64,000 nt of DNA, taken from Tessaracoccus massiliensis (lineage in GTDB: Bacteria > Actinomycetota > Actinomycetes > Propionibacteriales > Propionibacteriaceae). Shown in pieces: positions 6,860-16,149 of this stretch. Location of the stretch: assembly GCF_000826065.2 (NCBI RefSeq), contig NZ_LN623542.1, positions 466,715 through 530,714 on the forward strand. Direction: 5' to 3'. The notes below the pieces were generated by a model. It saw only the letters and a program-made list of their open reading frames with translations, was not told the origin of the DNA and ran no database searches. Numbering within the stretch: position 1 is the stretch's first letter; each line of letters begins with the position of its first letter. Both the position numbers and the translations under genes were made by a program.

Positions 6860-8239
6860 ATGGCTATCAGTGCGCTGGACCTTTTCAAGATCGGGGTGGG
6901 CCCGTCGTCGTCCCACACGATGGGGCCGATGCGTGCGGGCGCCCTCTTCTGCGCGGAGCTTCTCGAGGCGGTCACGGCCGACGATGTGGCGCGGCTGCGC
7001 GTCGACCTCTTCGGTTCGCTCGCGGCCACCGGGCTGGGACACGGGACGGACCGCGCCGTGGTGGCGGGCCTGCTGGGTTTCGAGCCGCAGCGCGTGGATC
7101 CCGACGCGATGCGCACCGCCGTCGACGCAGTGGTGCGTGGCGAGGGTCTGACGCTCGGGGACCACACCGTCGCGTTCGAGTGGGCCTCCGATCTGCTGTT
7201 CCACCACGAATCCAAACCCCACCACCCCAATGCCCTGACGATCACGGCCCTCGACGGGGAGGGCCGCGAGGTGGCCGCCAACACCTACTACTCGATCGGC
7301 GGCGGGTTCGTCGTCGACGAGGCGCAGGCGGAATCCGGCGAGACCGGGGTGCAGGACGTGGCCGTGGAGTTCCCGTTCGCCACCGCTGAGGAACTCCTCG
7401 CCCTCTGTTCCCGGCACGACCTCTCGGTGGCCCAGGTGGTGGCGCGCAACGAGTTGGCATGGCGCCCCGAGGCCGAGACCCGCGAGGCCCTGCTCGAGGT
7501 GTGGGAGGCGATGCAGAAGTGCGTGGAGAGGGGTACGCACCAGGAGGGCCAACTGCCCGGCGGGCTGCGGGTGCAGCGCCGGGCCCCGGAGTTGTACCGC
7601 CACCTCAGTTCCCGCGACGGCGCCCCCAACCTGATCACCCGCACCTTCTCCGCCATGGACTGGGTCAACCTCTACGCGCTGGCCGTCAATGAGGAGAACG
7701 CGGCCGGTGGATGCGTGGTGACCGCCCCGACGAACGGCGCCGCGGGCGTGATCCCGGCGGTGCTGCACTACTTCATGAAGTTCCAGCAGGGGGCCTCGGA
7801 CGACGATGTGGTGGACTTCCTGCTGGCCGCCACCGCCGTCGGCATGCTGTTGAAGATGAACGCCTCCATCTCGGGCGCCGAGGTGGGGTGTCAGGGTGAG
7901 GTGGGTTCGGCCTGCGCGATGGCCGCCGCGGGCCTGGCGCAGGTGATGGGCGGCTCCCCCGCGCAGGTGGAGAACGCCGCGGAGGTGGGCCTCGAACACA
8001 ACTTCGGCCTCACCTGCGACCCCATCGGCGGGCTCGTCCAGGTGCCGTGCATCGAGCGCAACGCCATGGCGTCGGTCAAGGCGATCAACGCTGCGCAGTT
8101 GGCGCTCAACGGCGACGGTCGGCACCGCGTCACGCTCGACCAGGCGATCCGCACGATGCGCGACACCGGCCGCGACATGCTCAGCAAGTACAAGGAGACC
8201 TCCGAGGGCGGCCTCGCCGTCGCCTTTATCGAGTGCTGA
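6860..8239 (+). CDS. sdaA: L-serine ammonia-lyase, iron-sulfur type
   Basis: 459 residues from the ATG at 6860. Single-chain class II L-serine dehydratase, which converts L-serine to pyruvate and ammonia with a [4Fe-4S] cluster. The N-terminal half has the beta-domain signature [18 protein letters not shown] and the C-terminal alpha domain has [28 protein letters not shown] and [18 protein letters not shown], which hold the cluster cysteines. Length and domain order match the family. The gene stands alone after the MFS gene and is followed by an 84-bp palindrome that probably terminates it. Confidence 0.95.
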   Translation: MAISALDLFKIGVGPSSSHTMGPMRAGALFCAELLEAVTADDVARLRVDLFGSLAATGLGHGTDRAVVAGLLGFEPQRVDPDAMRTAVDAVVRGEGLTLGDHTVAFEWASDLLFHHESKPHHPNALTITALDGEGREVAANTYYSIGGGFVVDEAQAESGETGVQDVAVEFPFATAEELLALCSRHDLSVAQVVARNELAWRPEAETREALLEVWEAMQKCVERGTHQEGQLPGGLRVQRRAPELYRHLSSRDGAPNLITRTFSAMDWVNLYALAVNEENAAGGCVVTAPTNGAAGVIPAVLHYFMKFQQGASDDDVVDFLLAATAVGMLLKMNASISGAEVGCQGEVGSACAMAAAGLAQVMGGSPAQVENAAEVGLEHNFGLTCDPIGGLVQVPCIERNAMASVKAINAAQLALNGDGRHRVTLDQAIRTMRDTGRDMLSKYKETSEGGLAVAFIEC

Positions 8240-8261
8240 CCCCGCCGCCCGGCCGTGAGCG

Positions 8262-8345
8262 CCGTGAGCAATTGGATAGGGTCACGCGCATTTTGAGGCG
8301 TTTTCCCCGGCGTGTCGCGCCGTGACCCTATCCAATTGCTCACGG
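8262..8345. repeat. 84-bp palindromic element, copy 1 (terminator-like)
   Basis: The arms 8262-8286 and 8321-8345 are 25 nt each and perfectly complementary (CCGTGAGCAATTGGATAGGG at the left edge). A copy of the same length at 42264-42347 has its central part in the opposite orientation. It lies 22 bp after the sdaA stop. Confidence 0.85.
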
Positions 8346-8436
8346 TCCTCCCGGGCGACCCCAGGGAGGGCGACGGAGTGGTTGAGCGTTTCGCTCACCT
8401 CGGCCACCCATCCGTTCATGCCCGGAGTGCGCGGGT

Positions 8437-8442
8437 CTAGAG
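8437..8442 (+). promoter_or_regulatory. Candidate -10 hexamer for galE
   Basis: TAGAGT about 30 bp before the galE start; in this case a leader with an AGGAGG-like site (GAGGAGGAAC) precedes the ATG. Confidence 0.4.
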
Positions 8443-8473
8443 TGGGAGGCGACCCAGAGGAGGAACCCCGCTC

Positions 8474-9490
8474 ATGCGCGTGCTCGTCACCGGTGGGGCC
8501 GGCTACATCGGCTCCCACACCACACTCGCCCTTCTGCAGGCCGGCCACGACGTTCTCGTGGTCGACGACCTGTCCAACAGCTCCGTCGAATCGCTGCGCC
8601 GCGTCGCCGATCTCGCCGGCCGCGAGGCCCAGTTCATCGAGGCCAACGTCCGCGACGAAGAGGCCCTCGACAGGGCCTTCGCCGATTTCCGGCCCGATTC
8701 CGTGATCCACTTCGCCGGCTGGAAGGCCGTGGGCGAATCCACCGAGATCCCGCTGACCTACTACCGCGAGAACATCGGCTCCACCATCACGCTGCTGGAG
8801 ACCATGGCCAAGCACGGCTGCAACCGCATCGTGTTCTCCAGCTCCGCCACCGTCTACGGCGAGGAGTCCGAGCCCCCGTTCACGGAGAGCGCGCCCACCG
8901 GCGCCACCAACCCCTACGGTCGCACCAAGCACATGCTCGAGCAGATCCTCGAGGACGCGGCCGCCGCCAACCCGGGCCTGGCCGTGGGCATCCTGCGCTA
9001 CTTCAACCCCATCGGCGCCCACGAGTCCGGCCGCATTGGCGAAGACCCGAAGGGCATCCCGAACAACCTGCTGCCGTTCGTGGCGCAGGTGGCGGCGGGC
9101 CGCCGCGATAAGCTGATGATCTTCGGCGACGACTACAACACACCCGACGGCACCGGCCGCCGCGACTACATCCACGTGGTCGACCTCGCCGCAGGTCACC
9201 TCGCCGCGCTGAACTACCTCACGGACCGCACCGGCTACCACGTCTGGAACCTGGGCACCGGCCAGCCGTCCTCCGTGCTGGAGATCGTGCACGCGTTCGA
9301 GGCCGCCGCCGGCCAGGAGATCCCGTACCGGATCGTCGCCCGCCGCCCTGGAGACGTGGCCGAAAGCTACGCCAACGTGGACAAGGCCCACGAGGAGCTG
9401 GGCTGGCGCGCGGAGAAGTCCGTGGCCGATGCCTGCGCCGACACCTACCGCTGGCAGTCCGAGAACCCCAACGGGTTCGCCGACGCCTGA
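8474..9490 (+). CDS. galE: UDP-glucose 4-epimerase
   Basis: 338 residues, the usual length. Extended SDR with the NAD-binding loop TGGAGYIGSH at residues 7-16, the GalE region VIHFAGWKAVGES, active-site SSSATVYG and Tyr-x3-Lys in NPYGRTKHM, and RYFNPIGAHESG near the sugar site. It interconverts UDP-glucose and UDP-galactose in the cytoplasm, for galactose catabolism or cell-envelope polysaccharides. It has a good ribosome-binding site (GAGGAGG), stands alone and is closed by a strong bidirectional hairpin. Confidence 0.96.
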   Translation: MRVLVTGGAGYIGSHTTLALLQAGHDVLVVDDLSNSSVESLRRVADLAGREAQFIEANVRDEEALDRAFADFRPDSVIHFAGWKAVGESTEIPLTYYRENIGSTITLLETMAKHGCNRIVFSSSATVYGEESEPPFTESAPTGATNPYGRTKHMLEQILEDAAAANPGLAVGILRYFNPIGAHESGRIGEDPKGIPNNLLPFVAQVAAGRRDKLMIFGDDYNTPDGTGRRDYIHVVDLAAGHLAALNYLTDRTGYHVWNLGTGQPSSVLEIVHAFEAAAGQEIPYRIVARRPGDVAESYANVDKAHEELGWRAEKSVADACADTYRWQSENPNGFADA

Positions 9491-9513
9491 TCCCGCGAAT
9501 TATCTCTACCGAT

Positions 9514-9550
9514 TGAGGGGGCGGTGTGGATTATCCACACCGCCCCCTCA
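9514..9550. terminator. Bidirectional terminator between galE and the membrane-protein gene
   Basis: TGAGGGGGCGGTGTGGAT and its exact inverse ATCCACACCGCCCCCTCA meet with a one-base centre, followed by TTTCGT. It lies between two convergent stops. Confidence 0.75.
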
Positions 9551-9565
9551 TTTCGTAGCGATATT

Positions 9566-10447
9566 TCAGGAAGCGTCAACAACCCGCTCGCGGCGCCGCC
9601 CCTCCACGGAGGCGACCAGGGCCCCCACCAGCAGCGCGATCCCGGCGGGCAGCAGCGAGAACTGCAGCGCCATCTGGAACACGGAACCCACATACTCCGG
9701 TTGGCCGCTCGCCAGCGCGAACTCCGCCGTGCTCTGCCCCGCGTAGCCCAGCGTCATCAGTGCCGTGACCGTCGCCCAGGCCGCCAACCGCGGGCCGGTG
9801 CGCCAGCCGCACCTGCCGAGGGTCAACCCCATGAGCGCCGCCATCAGGAACGGCGTGTAGGACGCCACCAACGCGCCGGCATCCATCGAGGCCGCCATCG
9901 CCAGGCCGTTGAGCCAGTACATCCCAGGCAGGAACAGCAACCCCGCACCGACGGTGAACGCCACCGTGCTGCGCGAGGTCAGCAGCCAGAACACCAGCGC
10001 CGCGTAGAGCACGTAGACCACCAGCATCCCCGCGCCGACGGCGGTGGTGGGCCCGGCGGAACTGGGCCGGCCGGTAAGGAAGGTCACAGCAGGCACCACG
10101 AGCAGCAGCATGCCCACGGCCAGCACGAAGACGGCCGGCCGTGCCGGCACCTTCTGCCGCCGCCGGGCCCAGCGCAGGCCGAGCGCGGTGAACGCCGCCA
10201 TCAAGACGAAGGCCGCGAACCTCGTCCAATGGTCGTAGCTGAAGATCTGCACGTCCAACCGGAAACCGTTGGTCAGCTCCGCCTGCTCGATGCCCTGCCG
10301 CACCGCGAAGGCCAGCAACGGCACCGTTCCCAACAGAAAGCCCGCCAGCCCGATGGCCAGCGACAACCACCCGCGGTCCTCGCCTCCGGGGGCCCACTCC
10401 TCGACGGAGACCTCGGCCGCCACCACCTCATCCTCCACGGCCTGCAT
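9566..10447 (-). CDS. Polytopic membrane protein of unknown function
   Basis: 293 residues from the ATG at 10447 (GGGGAG lies 6 nt upstream); a longer frame to 10579 is unlikely. After an acidic N-terminus (VEDEVVAAEVSVEEW) there are about seven or eight hydrophobic segments, e.g. LSLAIGLAGFLLGTVPLLAFAV, AVFVLAVGMLLLVVPAVTFL and AWATVTALMTLGYAGQS. No family motif was recognised. It sits alone between galE (convergent) and the LRR protein (divergent). Confidence 0.7.
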   Translation of the reverse strand: MQAVEDEVVAAEVSVEEWAPGGEDRGWLSLAIGLAGFLLGTVPLLAFAVRQGIEQAELTNGFRLDVQIFSYDHWTRFAAFVLMAAFTALGLRWARRRQKVPARPAVFVLAVGMLLLVVPAVTFLTGRPSSAGPTTAVGAGMLVVYVLYAALVFWLLTSRSTVAFTVGAGLLFLPGMYWLNGLAMAASMDAGALVASYTPFLMAALMGLTLGRCGWRTGPRLAAWATVTALMTLGYAGQSTAEFALASGQPEYVGSVFQMALQFSLLPAGIALLVGALVASVEGRRRERVVDAS

Positions 10448-10619
10448 GTCGGCTCCCCTCGTCGTTGATGCCAGGCTAGCCACGCGGGGCCCGGCTGTCG
10501 TCATACCGAGGTCGTTCCCCGCGAAACCACGGACGTCGTCACCCAAAGCCGTGACACGGAAGCTAAAGCCATTTAGCATGGGTCAGTAAGCAACGATGCT
10601 GACACCGGGAGCTCACACC

Positions 10620-11810
10620 ATGGCCGCGAATCCTTCTCTCCCCCGACGACTCGGCGCACTCGCCGCCGGCCTCGCCCTCGCCGCGGGCGGGGTGGCGCTC
10701 ACCGCCGGCGAGGCGCAGGCCGTGGACGTCTACATCACCGAAGGCACCCACCACGTCAACGGCCGCGTGTGGCGCACGGTCTGCGAGCCGTACTCCCAGA
10801 CGGAGCGCTGCCGCACCGAGATCCAGGCCACCGTCGTGAAGTTCGAGGACGGCCGGTTCGTGCAGGTCAACGGCTGGGCCTTCAACAACCTCACATACAA
10901 GGCGAGCCCGCGCTCGCTCTGGAAGGGCAATCCGCTGGCCGCCGACGGCGTGCAGCGGGGCACCAGCCAGTGGACGGCCCTCGACGGACGCCAGTGGCGC
11001 ACCGAGTGCGACACAGATGCCACCGGCTTCAACGGCTGCCGCTCCTACATCCAGGCCGACGTGATCGCGGCCACCCCCGCGGGCTACCAGTGGCAGCGCC
11101 AGTGGGTCTTCAACAACATGGTCCGCTTCTCGCCGGTTCCCGGCCAGCCCACGCCCACAGCCGCCCCCACCACTCCTGCACTCACCCCCGAGCCGACGGC
11201 GACCCCGGAGCCCACCGAGCCGACGTTCACGCCCACCCCGGGCGACCTGTCGTTCATCGACGACGACGCCCTGCGCCAGTGCGTCGATGAGCAAGTCCCC
11301 AGCGACGACCTCACCTCGCTCGACGTGCTCGTGTGCTCCGACGAAGGCGTCACCAGCCTCGAGGGCCTGCAGTACCTCACGTCCCTGACCGAGCTCGAGA
11401 TCGACGACAACGCGGTGACCGACCTCACCCCGCTTGCCGACCTCACCACGCTCGACCTGCTGATCGCCGATTCGAACCGGATCACGAGCGTCGAGCCGCT
11501 CACCGATCTCACAGGGCTGTCGCTGCTGTACCTCCGCGACAACGACATCCACGAGGTCGCCCCGCTCTCGGGCCTCACCCAGCTCACCGACCTGGTGCTG
11601 GCAGACAACGACATCGCCGACGTCACACCGTTGGCGACGCTGACTCAACTCGTCTACCTGGAGATCGACGGCAACCGCGTCCCCAGCGCCACGCCGCTGC
11701 AGCAGATGAGCGCCATCAGCTACCTCACCGTCGGGGGCAACCCCCTCACCAACAGCGAGGTGCTGCAGGGGCTGGCCGACGGCGGGGTCTACGTCGACGT
11801 GCTCGGCTGA
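10620..11810 (+). CDS. Secreted leucine-rich-repeat protein with an N-terminal Cys-pair domain
   Basis: 396 residues from the ATG at 10620 (GGAG 8 nt upstream). A signal peptide (RRLGALAAGLALAAGGVALT...GEAQA) is followed by a ~130-residue domain with two Cys pairs (CEPYSQTERC and CDTDATGFNGC), recurring at the C-terminus of the GH85-GH20 enzyme. A Pro/Thr linker (about 180-215) leads to five or so LRR units of about 22 residues (e.g. LTSLTELEIDDNAVTDLTPL), internalin-like. No sortase motif. Probably a cell-surface or secreted protein-binding factor; the partner is unknown. Confidence 0.8.
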   Translation: MAANPSLPRRLGALAAGLALAAGGVALTAGEAQAVDVYITEGTHHVNGRVWRTVCEPYSQTERCRTEIQATVVKFEDGRFVQVNGWAFNNLTYKASPRSLWKGNPLAADGVQRGTSQWTALDGRQWRTECDTDATGFNGCRSYIQADVIAATPAGYQWQRQWVFNNMVRFSPVPGQPTPTAAPTTPALTPEPTATPEPTEPTFTPTPGDLSFIDDDALRQCVDEQVPSDDLTSLDVLVCSDEGVTSLEGLQYLTSLTELEIDDNAVTDLTPLADLTTLDLLIADSNRITSVEPLTDLTGLSLLYLRDNDIHEVAPLSGLTQLTDLVLADNDIADVTPLATLTQLVYLEIDGNRVPSATPLQQMSAISYLTVGGNPLTNSEVLQGLADGGVYVDVLG

Positions 11811-11824
11811 CGCCGCCGCGGTCC

Positions 11825-11840
11825 GGCCTGGAATCAGGCC
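11825..11840. terminator. Short hairpin between convergent LRR and GH5-type genes
   Basis: GGCCTG-GAAT-CAGGCC, followed by a second partial copy (CGGATTCAGGCC). It lies in the 35-bp gap between two convergent stops. Confidence 0.45.
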
Positions 11841-11845
11841 CGGAT

Positions 11846-13018
11846 TCAGGCCTCGACGCGGCGCAGACCGGGCCGTTCGCCCGCCATCCACCGCTCGAGC
11901 CACTCCGCGAACACCGGCCCGGTGGGGCCGGTCACGGAACGACCGACGCCCGTGGCCCAGTCTGCCCGGAACTCCACCTCGCCCGAGGTGGGCCGGGGCT
12001 GCGCTGCGCGTAGCTCGCCGATCCGCTCGGACAGCAGCAGGGCCTCCGGCTTGGGGTCGCCGTCGGCCGTGAACAGCCCCAGCGTGTATTCGAGCACCGG
12101 GAAGTCCAGCAGGCTGCGGGCCACGTCGTGGCTGCACCACCAGGTGATCGCCTCCAGGCCGGGGGTGTCGAGCACGCCGTCGAGCACCGCGGAGACGAAC
12201 GCCGGCGCCTCCTCGTCGGTGGCCTGCGAGCGCGGCACGCCCACCTCCTGGAGCCACACCGCGCGGCGGGGATCCGGGCTCCACGCCCGCGCCAGCTCGA
12301 GGAGGTACCGCGAGAACAGCGGCAGCGCCGGGTGCCCGGCCCCGAAGTGCGGCCCCACCTGCATGAACACCCACGCGTGCACCGTCGTGGAGGCCCCTTG
12401 CGTGACCGCGTGCCGCGGCGTGAACGGGTGCCGGTCGACGAACCACAGGTCGTCGTCGAAGCTGTGGTGGTGGCGCGCCGGCCAGGCCTGCTCGAGCGGA
12501 TGCAGCACCGCCTCGAACCACGCGTCGATCTCCGACGGCGTGGCCTCCGAGATGACCGGGTGCCGGTGCGGATCATCCGGCGCGGCGAACTGGGCGAACT
12601 CGTTGCCGAGCGTCATGCCGGTCACGGCCGGGTGCCCCCGGAGGGCGTCGCCCAGCGCCGCCACCAGCGCCGCCTGCCCCGCCACTGCGACGGGGTTGGT
12701 GAACAGGTTGCGCTGATGCCACGTCACCACCCAACTGGGCAGGAAATCGTAGCTGGACAGGTGCCCGTTGAGGGCGTCGACGCTGACGTCGAGCCCGAAT
12801 TCGCCGGCGATGTCGCACACGGTGAGCACGTCGTCGATCGCGGGCTTGCGGATCAGCCCGCGGTTGGGCTGCAGCAACGGCCACAGCGGGAAGATCCGCA
12901 CGTGGTCGAGGCCCAGGCGGGCGAAGGACTCGAAGTCGCGGCGCACGTCGTCGGGGTTGAGGTCGAGCCAGGAGTGGAACCAGCCCACCCGCGGGGTGTA
13001 GTTGACGCCCACCTTCAT
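11846..13018 (-). CDS. GH5-like glycoside hydrolase, probable intracellular beta-mannosidase
   Basis: 390 residues, no signal peptide. A TIM-barrel clan-A hydrolase: the start KVGVNYTPRVGWFHSWLDL, the acid/base strand GMTLGNEFAQF and the nucleophile strand AVWLQEVGVPRS carry the two expected glutamates. It overlaps the GH38 gene by 4 bp. GH5 subfamily 18 enzymes of bifidobacterial N-glycan clusters split the Man-beta-1,4-GlcNAc core; the neighbours here (GH38, GH85, GH20, sugar importer) make this role the best guess. The subfamily call is inference from context. Confidence 0.75.
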   Translation of the reverse strand: MKVGVNYTPRVGWFHSWLDLNPDDVRRDFESFARLGLDHVRIFPLWPLLQPNRGLIRKPAIDDVLTVCDIAGEFGLDVSVDALNGHLSSYDFLPSWVVTWHQRNLFTNPVAVAGQAALVAALGDALRGHPAVTGMTLGNEFAQFAAPDDPHRHPVISEATPSEIDAWFEAVLHPLEQAWPARHHHSFDDDLWFVDRHPFTPRHAVTQGASTTVHAWVFMQVGPHFGAGHPALPLFSRYLLELARAWSPDPRRAVWLQEVGVPRSQATDEEAPAFVSAVLDGVLDTPGLEAITWWCSHDVARSLLDFPVLEYTLGLFTADGDPKPEALLLSERIGELRAAQPRPTSGEVEFRADWATGVGRSVTGPTGPVFAEWLERWMAGERPGLRRVEA

Positions 13019-16000
13019 GCCGCCACCACCCTCAGCGTGACCACCTGGAAGGGGCGCAGGGACAGCCGCGTCGGCGACACCAGCGCGCTGGCGGCCACCT
13101 GTTGGCCCTCCCTGCCGTCCAGTTCCTCCTCGTGCAGGTCCGTCTCCACCACGGAGGCGACCTCGAAGCTCGCCGTCACGGACGCCTCGGCCCGCGCGCC
13201 GTAGGGTTCGTAGAGCCGCACGATCACGTCACCGGAGCCGTCCTCGGCGAGCTTGACGGCCTCCACCAGCACCGGCCCGTCCACCGCGATGAGCGGCTCA
13301 ACCGGTGAGCCGGTGCGCACCCTCGGGGGCAGGTTGGCCAGGTAGCCGTCGGCAACCGCGTCCTCGACGGTGGCGCCGGGCCGCACGGTGAAGTGGAAGG
13401 TGTGCTGCCCGATGTCCTGCCGCGGGTCCGGGAACCGGGATCCCTTCAGCAGCGACGCCCGCACCAGCGAGTACGTGCCGCCGCCCTCGCGGGAGTGCCG
13501 CGTGACGTCCCAGCCGTAGGTCTGCGCGTTGGCGAATGCCACCCCGTAGCCCTCCTCACCGACGTGCAGCCAGCGGTGGGCGTGGGTCTCGAAACGCTCG
13601 TGGTCCCAGGAGGTGTTGGTGTGCGTGGGCCTACGCAGGTGACCCATCTGGATCTCGGAGACGGCCGAATCGGTGTGCACGTCCACGGGCCAGGCCAGCT
13701 TCAGCAGCTTGTCGCGGTCTTCCCAGTCGACCGTCAGGTCCAGCCGGAGCCGGGGTTCACCGGGAAGCAGCGAGTACCGCACGCGGGCACCCACCCGCGG
13801 CACGGACACCTCGACGGCGCCCTCCCCCACCTCGGCGACCTCGCCTTCCAGCACCTCGACGGTGTTGTACGCCGTCGAATCGATGTCCCAGGCGTCCCAC
13901 TGGTTGGGGAAGTCGACGTGCAGGTGCAGCTGACCCGCGGCCTGCCCGGGCGGGATCGATTCGCGCCCCGTGGCCAGGTCCACCAGCGACGTGACGCGCC
14001 CGGCCTCGTCCAGCACGGCACGCACCAGGCCGTTGTCGAGCACCGCGCCGCCGCCATCGGCACGCACCTCGACGCCGCCGTCGCGCCGCGCGACGCCCGC
14101 GCTGAGCGCGGCCACCCCGTCGATGGCGAGGGGGCCGGCGTTGAAGACCACCTCGTCCTCCCCGTCGCCGGCCAGCGCGGCCTGCGCCTCCTCGATGATG
14201 CCGAGCAGCTCCTCCGTGATGCGCTCGTGCCCGGCGATCACGTCGTCGTAGACCCACGAGATGCAGGTGCCGGGCAGGATGTCGTGGAACTGGTAGAGGC
14301 ACACCTCGCGCCCCAGCTCGCCGAAGCGTGCCAGGGGATACTCCAGCAGGCTGCGGGCCGCGGCGGTCGCGGCCCACAGCTCTGCCTCGCGGAGGAGATG
14401 CTCGTTGCGGCGGTTGCCGCGCCTGACGGCCTGCACGGACGTGAACGTGCCGCGGTGCAGCTCCAGGTACAGCTCGCCCACCCACACCGACGGCGACTCG
14501 TGCGCCGCCAGCGCCCGCTGGTGGAACTCGCGCGGGGTGCCCACCTCGACGCGCGGCGAGCCCTCCAGGTCACGCACGCGCCGCGCCTCCTCCAGCATCT
14601 CCCGCGTGGGCCCGCCGCCGCCGTCGCCGTAGCCGAACGGCACCAGCGAGATGTCCGAGCGACCCTTGTCGCGGAAGTTGCGGGCCGCGTGCGCCATGTT
14701 CTCCGGGGACAGGTCCGAGCCGTAGGTGTCCGCCGGCGGGAAGTGCGTGAAGATGCGCGTGCCGTCGATGCCCTCCCACCAGAACGTGTGGTGCGGGAAC
14801 TGGTTGACCTGGTTCCAGGAGATCTTCTGCGTCAGGAACCATTCGGCGCCGGCGAGCCGCGCCAACTGGGGGAGCCCGCCCGAGTAGCCGAAGGAGTCAG
14901 GCAGCCACACCTGCTCGCAGCCGCGCCCGAACGCCCTGCGGAAGTACTGCTGGCCGTAGAGGAACTGGCGGCACATCGCCTCGCCGCCGGGCAGGTTGGC
15001 GTCGGCCTCCACCCACATGCCGCCCACGGGCACGATCTGCCCCTTCTCGACGGCGTGCTGCAGCCGCTCGAACAGCTGGGGATGGTCCTCCTCCAGCCAC
15101 GCCGAGTGCTGCGCCGCGGGGAACGCGAACCGGTGCTCCGGATAGGTCTCCAGCAGGTTGAGCTGGTTGGCGATGGTGCGCGCCACCTTGCGGCGGGTTT
15201 CGCGCAGCGGCCACAACCAGGCCGAGTCGATGTGGGCGTGGCCCACCGCCACCAGCGTGTGCGCCGAAGCCGCGGCGGGTGCGGCCAACACCTCCACGAG
15301 CTGCTCGCGCGCTGCCCCGGCGGTGGCCGGGATGTCGAACAGGTCGATGCGGTCCAGCGCCCGGTCGAGCGCCCTCCGGATCTCCCAACGCCGCGCCGAG
15401 TCCTCCGGCAGTTCGGCGGCCACTCCCTGCAGCGCCGTCATGTCGAGCGCCAGGGCGCGCACCTCGTCGTGCACCACCACCAGATCCGCGGCGCGCAACT
15501 CGTAGACCGGCCCGTCCCCTGCCGTGTCCTTGCGACCCAGCGGGGTCTCCATGAAGGGCGGGAAGTGCAGCACGACGGGGTTCGACGCGGCCTCGAGATA
15601 GAACTCCACCTCGCCGCCGTCGCCCTGCTCCACGGGGATCCACTTGTTCTTCGGGTTGTGGCCCTTGATCACGCTGCCGTCCGGCCGCAGCACCAGGCCC
15701 TCGCACTGGAAACCGGGCGACTCGTACTGCCCGCCCAGGTCGATGAACGCCTCGAGCCGGTCACCGCGGTGGCCCTCAGGCACGACGGCGCGGAAGCGCA
15801 GCCAGGTGGTGCCCCACGCCGGGCCCCACTTGTCGCCCACCTCCAACGGCTCGTAGCTCAGCGAGAGGCCCTCGGCCAGCGGCACAGGTTCGCCCTGCCC
15901 CACCACCCCGTCGGGATCCGTCAGGGGGGCTGCAGCCACCTCAAGTTGGGAGACGACGGAGGTCTGGGCCGGACGGATTCTCTCGTCGAGCCAGCGGGCG

Positions 16001-16035
16001 ACCCTGCCGTCCAGAATGGCTGCGTTGTCGTGCAC
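13015..16035 (-). CDS. Alpha-mannosidase, GH38
   Basis: 1006 residues, cytoplasmic. The zinc-site segment VGHAHIDSAWLWPLRETRRKVART and the nucleophile segment VWLPDSFGYSGGLPQLARLAG are diagnostic of GH38; EGIDGTRIFTHFPP and FHDILPGTCISWVYDD also match. The last ~450 residues form the mannosidase C-terminal beta domains. The enzyme removes alpha-linked mannose from imported oligosaccharides. First gene of a two-gene operon with the GH5-type enzyme; divergent from the LacI gene, with a LacI-type operator in the gap. Confidence 0.93.
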   Translation of the reverse strand: MHDNAAILDGRVARWLDERIRPAQTSVVSQLEVAAAPLTDPDGVVGQGEPVPLAEGLSLSYEPLEVGDKWGPAWGTTWLRFRAVVPEGHRGDRLEAFIDLGGQYESPGFQCEGLVLRPDGSVIKGHNPKNKWIPVEQGDGGEVEFYLEAASNPVVLHFPPFMETPLGRKDTAGDGPVYELRAADLVVVHDEVRALALDMTALQGVAAELPEDSARRWEIRRALDRALDRIDLFDIPATAGAAREQLVEVLAAPAAASAHTLVAVGHAHIDSAWLWPLRETRRKVARTIANQLNLLETYPEHRFAFPAAQHSAWLEEDHPQLFERLQHAVEKGQIVPVGGMWVEADANLPGGEAMCRQFLYGQQYFRRAFGRGCEQVWLPDSFGYSGGLPQLARLAGAEWFLTQKISWNQVNQFPHHTFWWEGIDGTRIFTHFPPADTYGSDLSPENMAHAARNFRDKGRSDISLVPFGYGDGGGGPTREMLEEARRVRDLEGSPRVEVGTPREFHQRALAAHESPSVWVGELYLELHRGTFTSVQAVRRGNRRNEHLLREAELWAATAAARSLLEYPLARFGELGREVCLYQFHDILPGTCISWVYDDVIAGHERITEELLGIIEEAQAALAGDGEDEVVFNAGPLAIDGVAALSAGVARRDGGVEVRADGGGAVLDNGLVRAVLDEAGRVTSLVDLATGRESIPPGQAAGQLHLHVDFPNQWDAWDIDSTAYNTVEVLEGEVAEVGEGAVEVSVPRVGARVRYSLLPGEPRLRLDLTVDWEDRDKLLKLAWPVDVHTDSAVSEIQMGHLRRPTHTNTSWDHERFETHAHRWLHVGEEGYGVAFANAQTYGWDVTRHSREGGGTYSLVRASLLKGSRFPDPRQDIGQHTFHFTVRPGATVEDAVADGYLANLPPRVRTGSPVEPLIAVDGPVLVEAVKLAEDGSGDVIVRLYEPYGARAEASVTASFEVASVVETDLHEEELDGREGQQVAASALVSPTRLSLRPFQVVTLRVVAA

Positions 16036-16092
16036 GGCGCACCTTTCGATTATCGTGTGAAAATCTGCAGCATTGCGGATTTCGTCACCATC

Positions 16093-16106
16093 CTAATGCG
16101 GTTTAG
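16093..16106. promoter_or_regulatory. LacI-type operator, site 1
   Basis: CTAATGCGGTTTAG, a near palindrome, lies between the divergent GH38 and lacI-like genes. Very similar sites occur at 20303-20316 and 20473-20486, and nothing similar was noticed elsewhere in the window. Confidence 0.65.
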
Positions 16107-16149
16107 TTAGGCTAACAAGAACTACCACTGACTGGAAGAAATCACGCCC

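Noticed and set aside
5540-8239. An 899-codon frame across the MFS and serine-lyase genes
   Set aside because: The first part is out of frame with the MFS gene and meaningless; only the sdaA portion from 6860 is real. The 516-codon frame at 17164-18714 is the same kind of artefact, with the real permease starting at 18039.
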